5,495 nt of DNA, taken from a bacterium (lineage in GTDB: Bacteria > UBA6262). The DNA is taken from contig JAQUQP010000131.1 of NCBI GenBank assembly GCA_028716025.1, forward strand, positions 1 through 5,495, given 5' to 3'. Within the stretch, counting starts at the first letter, position 1. The number at the start of each line of letters is the position of its first letter. This document shows positions 1-5,495 of this stretch, piece by piece. A program made the position numbers and the translations under genes. The notes under the pieces are model-generated. The model ran no database searches. It was not told the DNA's origin and saw nothing but the letters and a program-made list of their open reading frames with translations.

Positions 1-746
1 ATAATTATAACTATCTCAACCGGGAAGATGAGACCAAGCGGTTCATCAGGGTGAGAGGGATAAAATACCTGCTGGAAGACAAGCTAACGCTATCCGGCGG
101 GATCAGGCTGGAACAAATGGATGAACGGCAGCAAGATAGGTACAGGACGCAGAATAAGGCGGATTTGGGCCTGAAATACAAGGTAGACATGTCATGGATA
201 GAAAGCGTGAGTATAAAGGCGGAAAAGGGCCATGGCGACACCAAGGATGAGGATAATGACCTGGACTTGGATTACCGGTATTGGCAAGGGAGCGTAAAGA
301 CCTGGCATACTATAGGCGGGGAGATCAAGACTGACCTGGCTTATGAATATATGAAGAAGGATTATTTACTGGCGAATAATGATTTCCAGGAGTTCAGCTT
401 TAGCAATGGTTGGAATTATGAATGGCTGTCCCTGGACCTGAAACATAAGGAAGTGGCGTACGGGGACAAGGTGAACAGCAATTACCGCCGGGAGACGCTG
501 GGAGTAGGCGTGCGATATGCCAAGCGGCTGGACTGGAATGCTCGGGCTGGGATAGAAGGGAATTATTACCTGTATGAGAATGGCCTAAATGATAAAGACA
601 GGTACTATGTGACAGCAGGCGGAGAGAAGGTATTGACTTCGCAGGTGCGGTTGGGTGTAGAATTGAAGTGGCGGGTGACGGATAACAGGAATAGCGCGGA
701 CAAGAAAGATGCTGGAGTGAGAGTAACAGGAGAATGGAAATATTAA
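1..746 (+). CDS. Outer-membrane beta-barrel protein, C-terminal part (5' end outside window)
   Basis: The reading frame is open to the left edge (first whole codon at base 3), so this is the last 247 residues of a longer protein. A GTG at base 51 could be mistaken for a start, but the 16 codons before it are open and read as the same protein (NYNYLNREDETKRF), and no ribosome binding site precedes it. The visible part alternates polar and hydrophobic/aromatic residues in strands of about 10-14 residues, separated by charged turns rich in Asp, Asn, Lys and Gly. Examples are LGVGVRYAKRLDWNARAGIE and the last strand GVRVTGEWKY, which ends in an aromatic residue. That is the usual form of a transmembrane beta-barrel and its BAM-recognised C-terminal strand. 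The substrate, if any, is unknown; the barrel could be a porin-like channel or the end of a large surface protein. It lies one base before the next gene, so the two are probably co-transcribed. Confidence 0.78.
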   Translation, partial: NYNYLNREDETKRFIRVRGIKYLLEDKLTLSGGIRLEQMDERQQDRYRTQNKADLGLKYKVDMSWIESVSIKAEKGHGDTKDEDNDLDLDYRYWQGSVKTWHTIGGEIKTDLAYEYMKKDYLLANNDFQEFSFSNGWNYEWLSLDLKHKEVAYGDKVNSNYRRETLGVGVRYAKRLDWNARAGIEGNYYLYENGLNDKDRYYVTAGGEKVLTSQVRLGVELKWRVTDNRNSADKKDAGVRVTGEWKY

Positions 747-747
747 T

Positions 748-1197
748 ATGAAATTAATATCTTCAAAGGGAAACACATTCTTTAATAAGCGGATATTCCC
801 GGTGTTCTGGTTTGGATTTATTGGTATATTTTTCTTCACCGCCTTATTTAATCCTAAGGAAAAAACTCCTTTCCCATTCATAATCATGCCAATCATTATG
901 GGAGTATTTGGCTATTTTATTATGAAACACCTGATATTTGATCTTATGGATGAAGTCTGGGACAGGGGAGATGTACTGATAGTCAGGAATAACAAGGAAG
1001 AAGAGATAATCCCGCTCTCTAATATTATGAATATAAGTGCTACCACCTTTACTAATCCTCCAAGAGTGACCTTAATGTTAAGACAGCCATGCCGGTTTGG
1101 CAAGGAAGTGACTTTTTCCCCACCTTTGAAACTGTTTCAATTTAAAAGTCCGATCGTCAGTGAATTGATAGAGAGAGTGGATAGGGCAAGAAAATAA
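748..1197 (+). CDS. Small inner-membrane protein with two TM helices and a PH-like C-terminal domain
   Basis: A 149-residue protein of unknown function. Residues about 16-34 (FPVFWFGFIGIFFFTALF) and 43-64 form two hydrophobic helices joined by a short charged loop (NPKEKTP). The rest is soluble. Residues 68-125 alternate beta-strand-like stretches: DRGDVLIVRNNKEEEIIPLS, then a segment containing TNPPRVTLML and CRFGKEVTFSP. The order 'two helices, then a strand giving a value, then an IPLSNI-type strand' is typical of bacterial membrane-anchored PH-like domains. I recall the TNPPR and CRFG motifs from an uncharacterised bacterial family, but no function is known to me. The ATG follows the stop of the upstream barrel gene by one base. 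The best ribosome binding site, AGGAG at 728-732, lies inside that gene and is rather far (15 bases), so translational coupling is plausible. Confidence 0.85.
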   Translation: MKLISSKGNTFFNKRIFPVFWFGFIGIFFFTALFNPKEKTPFPFIIMPIIMGVFGYFIMKHLIFDLMDEVWDRGDVLIVRNNKEEEIIPLSNIMNISATTFTNPPRVTLMLRQPCRFGKEVTFSPPLKLFQFKSPIVSELIERVDRARK

Positions 1198-1201
1198 GGA
1201 A

Positions 1202-1209
1202 GAGAAGGG
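1202..1209 (+). promoter_or_regulatory. Ribosome binding site deciding the GTG start of the ligase
   Basis: GAGAAGGG ends 6 bases before the GTG at 1216, which is good Shine-Dalgarno spacing. A second purine stretch (AAGGA, 1196-1200) overlaps the stop of the preceding gene. No ATG in the same frame gives a comparable start: the next in-frame Met is at residue 108, just before the P-loop, and would remove the N-terminal segment. Confidence 0.7.
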
Positions 1210-1215
1210 TATCAA

Positions 1216-2715
1216 GTGGACCAGAAATCTTCATTTAGAGATCGCTTAAATTTTGTTTTATTAGGACCGCGGGACTTACTTTTGTATTTAATCTGCATCT
1301 CTTATCCTGTCTTTGTAAAAAGCTTTGAATTACTGCCGCCATGGTATTTAGAGTGGACCAGCAAGAAAAGAGCTAAAAGAGCCTATTACAGGGCTTTAAA
1401 GAAGGTTCCAGCATATAAGCAGTTCATCCAAGCTGCAATCGGCGGACAAGTCCCGGAAACCGATAAAAACAGCTATATTAAAGCTTATCCTATTGAATCC
1501 CGCTGTGTAAATGGCAAGATCCCTCCTAATGATGTCATGATAGATGAATCTTCAGGAAGTACAGGAATACCATATAATTGGATCCGCTTAATTAGAGAAA
1601 GGCTCCAATCCCACTTGTTCATCAGTTATTTTGCTTCATATTGTTTTGGTACTGGTTCGTGGATAACTATTAATGCTTTTTCCATGGGCTCCTGGGCTAC
1701 TGGCTTTAACATGGGCTCAGCATTGCAAAGGAATTCGATTGTCAAGAATACCGGGCCGGATATACAAAAGATATTCTACACCCTTAAATTCTTCGGGAAT
1801 AAATATCCATATTTAATAACTGGATATCCGCCATTCCTAAAGCAGATAATTGACAGCGCTGAAGAACAAGGATTTCCCCTTAAAGATTTTCGCTTGACTG
1901 CCTTAGAAGGTGGAGAAGGTATGTCTGAAGGGCTCAGGGACTACCTTTTAAAGCATTTCAAGAAAGTCTATAGCGGATACGGGGCCACGGATCTCGAGAT
2001 CGGGATCGCGGGAGAAATGCCTGTGTCAGTAGCAATACGCCGCTTGGCCAGAGATAATCCAAAAGTCCGGGAGAAATTATTTGGTACAGATTCGCGCCTA
2101 CCGATGCTGTTCCAATACAATCCACTGATGCACTATATAGAGATAAATGAGAAAAAGGAGATATTGATCACTATCACCCGGGCTTCGATCTTGTCTCCCA
2201 GGATACGGTATAATATTCACGATGAAGGCGGGGTCATGAGATTTGACGAGATGGCTAAGGCCTTAGCTGAAGTGGGATATGATATCCGGACTCTGATTGA
2301 TGAACCTGCGAAGAGATCAATAAACCTTCCTTTTCTCTGGATCTATGGAAGAAAAGATTTCACCATCAGTATAATGGGCGCTAATATATATCCTGAAGAT
2401 ATCGAGCAAGCAGTTTACGCCAATGACAGGCTTTCCCGCATGACTAAGTCTTTTTGCCAGTCGCTGCTTGAATTACCGGATAAATCTGTACGGCCTTGTT
2501 TCTATTTTGAGATATCTGAAGAACCAAGTGAAGAATTAAAAACAGCCTTCTCAGAAGCTATATTAAAGCAATTAAAAGGATGCAATCTTGATTTCCGGAA
2601 GGCTTGGGAAGAGCAGCCTCAATCTTTGATCCCAGAGATACAATTGTTCAGGATCGGCGAGGGACCATTTAAAGCAAATAGCGATAAAATAAAGCAAATA
2701 AGGAAAATTAATTAA
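1216..2715 (+). CDS. PaaK/CapK-type adenylate-forming enzyme (phenylacetate-CoA ligase-like)
   Basis: A 499-residue member of the ANL (acyl-adenylate-forming) superfamily, closest in layout to PaaK/CapK ligases. These activate a carboxylate with ATP and usually transfer it to CoA. Visible core motifs, in order, are the P-loop SSGSTGIP (112-119); the aromatic and adenine-binding stretch SGYGATDLEIG (253-263); RYNIHDEGG (331-339), with the Asp expected to bind the ribose; the hinge YGRKDF (377-382) followed by IMGANIYPEDIE (386-397), typical of PaaK; and a C-terminal GPFKANSDKIKQ (483-494) with candidate catalytic lysines. Length is somewhat above a typical PaaK (about 430-440) because of an N-terminal extension with a hydrophobic stretch (19-38), which may bind membrane. 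All motifs look intact, so it is probably active. The acid substrate and acceptor (CoA or another thiol) cannot be read from the sequence. It follows a membrane-protein gene by 18 bases. GTG start. Confidence 0.88.
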   Translation: MDQKSSFRDRLNFVLLGPRDLLLYLICISYPVFVKSFELLPPWYLEWTSKKRAKRAYYRALKKVPAYKQFIQAAIGGQVPETDKNSYIKAYPIESRCVNGKIPPNDVMIDESSGSTGIPYNWIRLIRERLQSHLFISYFASYCFGTGSWITINAFSMGSWATGFNMGSALQRNSIVKNTGPDIQKIFYTLKFFGNKYPYLITGYPPFLKQIIDSAEEQGFPLKDFRLTALEGGEGMSEGLRDYLLKHFKKVYSGYGATDLEIGIAGEMPVSVAIRRLARDNPKVREKLFGTDSRLPMLFQYNPLMHYIEINEKKEILITITRASILSPRIRYNIHDEGGVMRFDEMAKALAEVGYDIRTLIDEPAKRSINLPFLWIYGRKDFTISIMGANIYPEDIEQAVYANDRLSRMTKSFCQSLLELPDKSVRPCFYFEISEEPSEELKTAFSEAILKQLKGCNLDFRKAWEEQPQSLIPEIQLFRIGEGPFKANSDKIKQIRKIN

Positions 2716-2735
2716 AACCAAATTATAATAGTTTG

Positions 2736-2760
2736 ATTCCGGGGACAGAATACTCATTAA
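2736..2760. repeat. Single REP-like motif (CCGGGGACAGAATACT) in intergenic gap
   Basis: The 54-base gap between ligase and cupin contains ATTCCGGGGACAGAATACT followed by CATTAA. This resembles the GGGGACA-N-ATACT-type repeats that I recall around Y1/RAYT (REP-associated tyrosine) transposase genes in several bacterial phyla. Only one copy is visible here, with no transposase, so it may be a solitary REP copy, a decayed remnant or chance. The motif ends where the cupin ribosome binding site begins (AAGGGG, 2759-2764). The identification is from memory and needs a genome-wide copy count. Confidence 0.4.
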
Positions 2761-2764
2761 GGGG
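2759..2764 (+). promoter_or_regulatory. Ribosome binding site of the cupin gene
   Basis: AAGGGG lies 5 bases before the ATG at 2770. Its first two bases are also the end of the REP-like motif, so that motif sits directly against the translation start. Confidence 0.65.
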
Positions 2765-2769
2765 AAGAA

Positions 2770-3075
2770 ATGGCAAAGGCATCTAATGTGGCAAGAGCGA
2801 TCATGTATCAAGAGGGATCGGTCATAAGCAAGGAGATCATCAAGAAGAGTACCGGGACAGTTACGCTCTTTGCTTTTGATAAGGGGCAGGGATTGAGCGA
2901 ACATACCGCGCCGTTTGACGCTCTGGTGTATATTGTTGACGGGGTAGCGGAAATAACTGTAGCCGGAAAAACAAGCAAAGTGAAAAAAGGCGAAATGATC
3001 ATACTGCCGGCTGGTAAGCGGCATGCATTGAAAGCTATAAAGAAATTCAAGATGATGCTGATAATGATCAGATAA
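2770..3075 (+). CDS. Small single-domain cupin protein
   Basis: A 101-residue protein that is almost entirely one cupin beta-barrel. The first cupin motif region is GLSEHTAPFDALVYIVDG (41-58) and the second is GEMIILPAGKRHAL (74-87). The GQGLSEHTAPFDALV signature and the ending FKMMLIMIR match a widespread family of short cupins of unknown function. Compared with the classical HxH...E and H metal ligands, only His45 and His85 remain; Ala47 and Ala51 stand where the second His and the Glu would be. The metal site is therefore incomplete, or uses other residues such as Glu44 or Asp50. There is no signal peptide or membrane segment, so it should be cytosolic. A sensor/binding role or a small enzyme are both possible. 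Start supported by the AAGGGG site. The next gene begins 27 bases downstream. Confidence 0.9.
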   Translation: MAKASNVARAIMYQEGSVISKEIIKKSTGTVTLFAFDKGQGLSEHTAPFDALVYIVDGVAEITVAGKTSKVKKGEMIILPAGKRHALKAIKKFKMMLIMIR

Positions 3076-3102
3076 GCACGATCATCGGGATAAAGAAAAG
3101 AT

Positions 3103-3444
3103 ATGGATATTAAGCTTAAAATAGGTGGCATGATTTTATTCGTGTGGTTCTTATCAGGTTGTTATCCGTATTATCCTAAGAATGAAATGAGGCATAAAGC
3201 CAATGAATATGACAAAAGAGGGTTCCACCAAACCGCGGAAAGCCTGAGGAGAGAAGCGGAAGAATTGCCTAATGTTAATTGGACTTTTGGGGAAGAACCC
3301 CGGGAAACTTCTGTTTTTTATACGCCACCGCCGGAAACCGGCCAAATTAATTTCAAGATAAATATTTCGACTTCTTCATTAAAAACCAAGGTAATTAGGA
3401 TCCACAGAAATAGTTACGATAATAAATTGAGTTTAGTATGGTAG
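3103..3444 (+). CDS. Short lipoprotein of unknown function
   Basis: A 113-residue protein with a type II signal peptide. It has a short charged start (MDIKLK), a hydrophobic core (about 7-18) and a lipobox LSGC with the lipidated Cys at residue 20. The mature part starts YPYYPKNE; residue +2 is Tyr, not Asp, which by the E. coli rule favours outer-membrane delivery. Residues 28-55 are charged and probably helical (KANEYDKRGFHQTAESLRREAEEL), similar to a single tetratricopeptide-like helix pair. The tail is rich in Pro, Thr and Ser, then basic, and ends LSLVW. I do not recognise the family. An ATG at residue 10 is unlikely to be the start because it would leave too little signal peptide. The ribosome binding site is weak (AAAG near 3096-3100), and the gene is probably read with the cupin upstream. 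Confidence 0.75.
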   Translation: MDIKLKIGGMILFVWFLSGCYPYYPKNEMRHKANEYDKRGFHQTAESLRREAEELPNVNWTFGEEPRETSVFYTPPPETGQINFKINISTSSLKTKVIRIHRNSYDNKLSLVW

Positions 3445-3482
3445 AAATACGGGGATAATATACCAGTATTTACCACTTTTTT
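3440..3482 (+). terminator. Weak candidate rho-independent terminator after the lipoprotein gene
   Basis: GGT and AAATAC (3440-3442 and 3445-3450) can pair with GTATTTACC (3466-3474), with a 2-base bulge and a 15-base loop. Two bases later comes a run of six T (3477-3482). The stem is only about 9 pairs and A/T-rich, and the left arm overlaps the stop codon, so stability is doubtful. The position, directly before a strong promoter, fits a boundary between two transcription units. Confidence 0.35.
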
Positions 3483-3493
3483 CCATTATTTAC

Positions 3494-3521
3494 TTGACAA
3501 ACAAGGTAGTTGATAGATAAT
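3494..3521 (+). promoter_or_regulatory. Sigma-70-type promoter for the secreted-protein operon
   Basis: A perfect -35 box TTGACA (3494-3499) is followed after 16 bases by GATAAT (3516-3521), which differs from the -10 consensus at one base. Transcription would start near 3528, leaving an untranslated leader of about 30 bases before the ATG at 3559/3562. It lies in the longest intergenic gap of the window (114 bases), which has no other gene-like content. Confidence 0.7.
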
Positions 3522-3530
3522 TGGTAGATA
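3510..3530 (+). repeat. Two 10-base near-identical direct repeats over the -10 box (possible operator)
   Basis: TTGATAGATA (3510-3519) and TTGGTAGATA (3521-3530) agree at 9 of 10 positions and start 11 bases apart, about one helical turn. The first covers most of the -10 element and the second covers the expected transcription start. That placement would suit a repressor binding as a head-to-tail dimer. A related GGTAG also occurs at 3505-3509. No regulator is known, and low-complexity A/T/G sequence could produce this by chance. Confidence 0.3.
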
Positions 3531-3558
3531 CAACACTAATTAAACTCTGAGGGGGAGA

Positions 3559-4383
3559 ATGATGAAAGCGGGTAGAATAGTTATAATGGCAATGTTTGGC
3601 CTTATTTTTGCAGCTGCTGTCAGCGCGGAAGTAGATACCAGGCAACAGCTAGTTGAGCAGATAATGGAACTAAGCGGGGCCAAAGATACGTTTGCGCAGA
3701 TCCCCGACCAGATACAAATGCAATACCAGCAAAATAGTCAAATAGATAAAGTAAAGCGTGAAAAGATCAGTGCCGTGATCAAAGAAGCTTATGTGCCTGA
3801 TGCTATATATAAGAACGCTGTGGATATTTTCTTGAATAATTATGATGAAACCAGGTTCAAGAAGATATTGGAATTGCTGAATAAACCCTTGTCGAAAAAG
3901 ATGACTGATCTAGAAAACAAGGCTTATGCCCCTGAAAGCAGCAAGGACCTGGAAGCATTCGCTAAAGCTTTTGACCTGTCCAATACCGACCCCGACAGGA
4001 TCAGTTTGATAATGCGGCTTGATGAAGCGGGAGGGTTCACCAAATTAAGCTTGGAACTGCAATTGAGCTCTTTTATGGAAGCAACAAAAGTCTTTAACCA
4101 ATCACTGCCTGCCGATAAAAAATTAACACCGGAACAATTAGAACTATTGGAGAATGAATACCGGGGACAAGCAGAACCCCAGATAGAGCATTTCAATTTA
4201 GTATTTTTGTCGTTTTGTTACAAACAAGCGACGATCAAAGAATTGGAACAATACGTGGCGGATTATGAAAGCGATCTGGGCAGATGGTTTAATAAGCTGA
4301 TAGCGGATACAATGATACAAATAATGATGAAACCGATGAAAGAAACGACCCCGAAGATAGTGAAGATACTGCAGAGTAAGTAG
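3559..4383 (+). CDS. Secreted helical protein with DUF2059-like repeats
   Basis: A 274-residue protein with a Sec signal peptide: basic start MMKAGR, hydrophobic core 7-21, and a signal peptidase I site VSA/EV after Ala23. It should be periplasmic. The mature chain is mainly helical. It appears to hold two related units. The first (about 62-125) contains VPDAIYKNAVDIFLNNYDETRFKKILELL and a following Pro-Leu-Ser-Lys-Lys stretch. The second (about 190-272) contains LVFLSFCYKQATIKELEQYVADYESDLGRWFNKL. Both fit the DUF2059 pattern 'helix, then T-x-x-E-L-type turn, then a helix ending near G-(K/R)', which I assign from pattern memory. No catalytic residue is evident and the function is unknown. 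Two adjacent ATG codons exist (3559 and 3562). The GAGGGGG site at 3549-3555 is 3 bases from the first and 6 from the second, so the second ATG may be the true start. It is the first gene after the promoter at 3494-3521. Confidence 0.85.
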   Translation: MMKAGRIVIMAMFGLIFAAAVSAEVDTRQQLVEQIMELSGAKDTFAQIPDQIQMQYQQNSQIDKVKREKISAVIKEAYVPDAIYKNAVDIFLNNYDETRFKKILELLNKPLSKKMTDLENKAYAPESSKDLEAFAKAFDLSNTDPDRISLIMRLDEAGGFTKLSLELQLSSFMEATKVFNQSLPADKKLTPEQLELLENEYRGQAEPQIEHFNLVFLSFCYKQATIKELEQYVADYESDLGRWFNKLIADTMIQIMMKPMKETTPKIVKILQSK

Positions 4384-4404
4384 CCGGAAATCCGGTTAAC
4401 TTGC

Positions 4405-4410
4405 GGGAGG
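4405..4410 (+). promoter_or_regulatory. Ribosome binding site of the small membrane protein gene
   Basis: GGGAGG lies 6 bases before the ATG at 4417. This near-ideal site selects this frame over an overlapping frame at 4458-4706 that has no comparable site. Confidence 0.75.
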
Positions 4411-4416
4411 ATCAAA

Positions 4417-4722
4417 ATGGAGCTACAAATTACCTGGAAAAATACATTTAGGATCTGGTGGTCATATGCCTGGAGAAATTTAATAGCTATTGCCGTCGCT
4501 TTTGTCGCGGGCATGATCATTGGCGGGATAACAGGCGGGATCATGGGCTTTTTAGGAATCGACCTAAGAACCATAAAGATCGTCACGGGCACGATGGGCT
4601 TTATTGTCGGCTTGGGGATATCAATTGTGCCAATGAAAATGATACTGGGCAAGGATTTTGGGGAATTCAGGCTTGTATTGCTATCAAAGGAAAATGTAAA
4701 TCCTGAAAATAATGCAAGGTAG
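4417..4722 (+). CDS. Glycine-rich two-helix inner-membrane protein, uncharacterised
   Basis: A 101-residue protein. A short amphipathic start rich in Trp and aromatics (ITWKNTFRIWWSYAWRN, 5-21) leads into a first membrane helix (about 22-47) with a glycine-rich face (GMIIGGITGGIMGFLG, 32-47). A short loop IDLRTIK precedes a second helix (about 55-74, VTGTMGFIVGLGISIVPMKM). The soluble end has LGKDFGEFRLVLL and a polar tail. Small-residue spacing of this kind often lets helices pack tightly or oligomerise. I recall similar IWW...WRNL and LGKDFGEFRLVL proteins of about this size in other bacteria, all uncharacterised. The gene is 33 bases after the secreted DUF2059-like gene and 10 bases before the lipoprotein gene, so it is likely part of that operon. 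Confidence 0.85.
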   Translation: MELQITWKNTFRIWWSYAWRNLIAIAVAFVAGMIIGGITGGIMGFLGIDLRTIKIVTGTMGFIVGLGISIVPMKMILGKDFGEFRLVLLSKENVNPENNAR

Positions 4723-4725
4723 AGG
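4721..4725 (+). promoter_or_regulatory. Ribosome binding site of the FN3/Ig-like lipoprotein
   Basis: AGAGG lies 7 bases before the ATG at 4733 and overlaps the last two bases of the preceding TAG stop. This supports both the start choice and coupled translation. Confidence 0.6.
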
Positions 4726-4732
4726 TATTGAT

Positions 4733-5495
4733 ATGCCGATAGCAAAAAAGCACTTAATAGCTTTTATCCTATTCTTCTTACTAATTAGTTTATTTCCGGG
4801 ATGTAAGAAAAAGACCCTCCTTAACGAACTTAATTTCCCTGTTTTTAATTCTGCTGAAATGGTCAAAGTCACTAACCGGTCGGCAACAATAGGATGGGCT
4901 AGTAACAAAAGTGTTCTCGTTTCTATAGATTACGGGACAACAAGCGCTTACGGGCTGAAGCAGGAAAGTAAGGAATATGGGCTATCTGGCCAGATCACTA
5001 TCACAAACCTGGAAGGGGTAACCCCGTATTATTGCCAGTTGACTGCTACGGATAGCGACGGCAACGTTGTAAAATCCGCTGTTTATAATTTTACCACCTC
5101 TGGTCCTTTGCATCATATTACTATCGATCCCGCACCCTTTGCCATGTATATGGAAGAAACAAAACAGATCACTGCCAATGGCCGGGATAGCAGTGAGAAT
5201 CTTGTCGAAATTGATCCCACTTGGGAGTTGACCGGTACTTTAGTCACCTTGGATAAAACCACCGGACCGGTACTTTCTTTGACCTCCGGACTGGCCAAAG
5301 GAACGGTGCAATTAACAGCCACTTATGGTACTCTCACTGCAACGGCGACTGTGTCTATCGTCGCGGGTCCTTACGAAGAACCGCCTGAAAACGGGGTAAT
5401 CTTCAGAACCACCGGGCCTAACAGCCTTGAAATGATCCCTGGTTATGAACTTGGAGTAAACACCAGCATCCTTAGGACAGATTGGGTTAATGATA
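4733..5495 (+). CDS. Lipoprotein with FN3-like and bacterial Ig-like domains (3' end outside window)
   Basis: The frame is open from the ATG at 4733 to the right edge, giving 254 residues without a stop. Residues 1-24 form a lipoprotein signal (MPIAKKH, hydrophobic 8-21, FPGC with Cys24). Phe at -3 makes the lipobox less canonical, but KKK follows immediately, which is common after the lipid Cys. Residues about 43-122 resemble a fibronectin type III / purple-acid-phosphatase N-terminal domain: SATIGWASNKSVLVSIDYG, then GLSGQITITNLEGVTPYYCQ and YNFTTSGP. Residues about 128-211 resemble a BIG/Ig-like domain: ITIDPAPFAMYMEETKQITA, then TWELTG and a final TVQLTATYGTLTATATVSIV. A further, unidentified region starts at about 220 (NGVIFRTTGPNSLEMIPGY). 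Such domains usually act as spacers or binders on surface proteins, so the functional part is probably beyond the window. It is the last visible gene of the right-hand operon. Confidence 0.8.
   Translation, partial: MPIAKKHLIAFILFFLLISLFPGCKKKTLLNELNFPVFNSAEMVKVTNRSATIGWASNKSVLVSIDYGTTSAYGLKQESKEYGLSGQITITNLEGVTPYYCQLTATDSDGNVVKSAVYNFTTSGPLHHITIDPAPFAMYMEETKQITANGRDSSENLVEIDPTWELTGTLVTLDKTTGPVLSLTSGLAKGTVQLTATYGTLTATATVSIVAGPYEEPPENGVIFRTTGPNSLEMIPGYELGVNTSILRTDWVND

Noticed and set aside
11..896. Minus-strand reading frames opposite the barrel and PH-like genes (11-244, 585-896)
   Set aside because: They lie opposite well-supported plus-strand genes, are low in recognisable domain pattern and have no good ribosome binding site.
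2724..2729. TATAAT in the gap before the cupin as a -10 box
   Set aside because: No recognisable -35 element lies 16-18 bases upstream, and the surrounding A/T-rich sequence makes it likely by chance.
3064..3085. ATGATC/GATCAT inverted repeat across the cupin stop codon
   Set aside because: It is a short six-pair stem with a ten-base loop and no T-run; too weak to call a terminator or operator.
2572..3131. Minus-strand frames opposite the end of the ligase and the cupin
   Set aside because: The opposite strand carries the clear ligase C-terminus and the conserved cupin; these frames are shadows.
4384..4395. CCGG-AAAT-CCGG hairpin just after the stop of the DUF2059-like gene
   Set aside because: The stem is only four pairs and no T-run follows, so it is not a terminator; readthrough into the next gene is more likely.
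4458..4706. Second plus-strand frame inside the small membrane protein gene
   Set aside because: It has no ribosome binding site, a composition rich in Arg, His, Asn and Cys, and overlaps a frame with two clear membrane helices.
4263..4745. 160-codon minus-strand frame across the end of the DUF2059-like gene and the small membrane protein gene
   Set aside because: It crosses a gene boundary with two good ribosome binding sites on the plus strand, and its hydrophobic content simply mirrors the complementary membrane gene.
1..5495. CRISPR array, tRNA/rRNA, complete insertion sequence or defence system
   Set aside because: No regularly spaced repeats, no RNA-gene signatures, no transposase or nuclease motifs were seen in any frame.

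Overview
This window holds eight protein-coding genes, all on the plus strand, and no RNA gene, CRISPR array or intact transposon that I can see. It looks like ordinary chromosome from a diderm (Gram-negative-type) bacterium. The evidence is an outer-membrane beta-barrel C-terminus, two probable lipoproteins, one Sec-secreted protein and two small inner-membrane proteins. Codon use leans on ATA (Ile) and AGG/AGA (Arg), with moderate GC. Together with the mix of poorly characterised envelope families, this recalls uncultured lineages such as Omnitrophota, but that placement is an impression and is not proven by the window.

Left part (1-2715): the 3' end of a beta-barrel outer-membrane protein runs in from outside the window. 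One base later comes a small two-helix membrane protein with a probable PH-like cytosolic domain. After 18 bases comes a PaaK/CapK-type adenylate-forming ligase with a GTG start. The tight spacing suggests one transcript.

Middle (2716-3558): a 54-base gap carries a CCGGGGACAGAATACT motif that resembles REP-type repeats linked to Y1/RAYT transposases. It is followed by a small cupin with a degenerate metal site and a short lipoprotein. A 114-base gap then holds a weak terminator-like hairpin with a T-run and a very good sigma-70-type promoter (TTGACA, 16 bases, GATAAT). Two near-identical 10-base direct repeats, 11 bases apart, lie over its -10 box.

Right part (3559-5495): the promoter should drive a secreted, mostly helical DUF2059-like protein, a glycine-rich two-helix membrane protein, and a probable lipoprotein with a fibronectin-III-like and a bacterial Ig-like domain. 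The last gene has no stop before the right edge. The three have strong ribosome binding sites and gaps of 33 and 10 bases, so they are a likely operon.

The common theme is the cell envelope, but the sequence does not show that the genes form one pathway. I found no convincing new defence, mobile or catalytic system. The most useful leads are the REP-like motif, the repeats over the promoter and the ligase placed among envelope genes.
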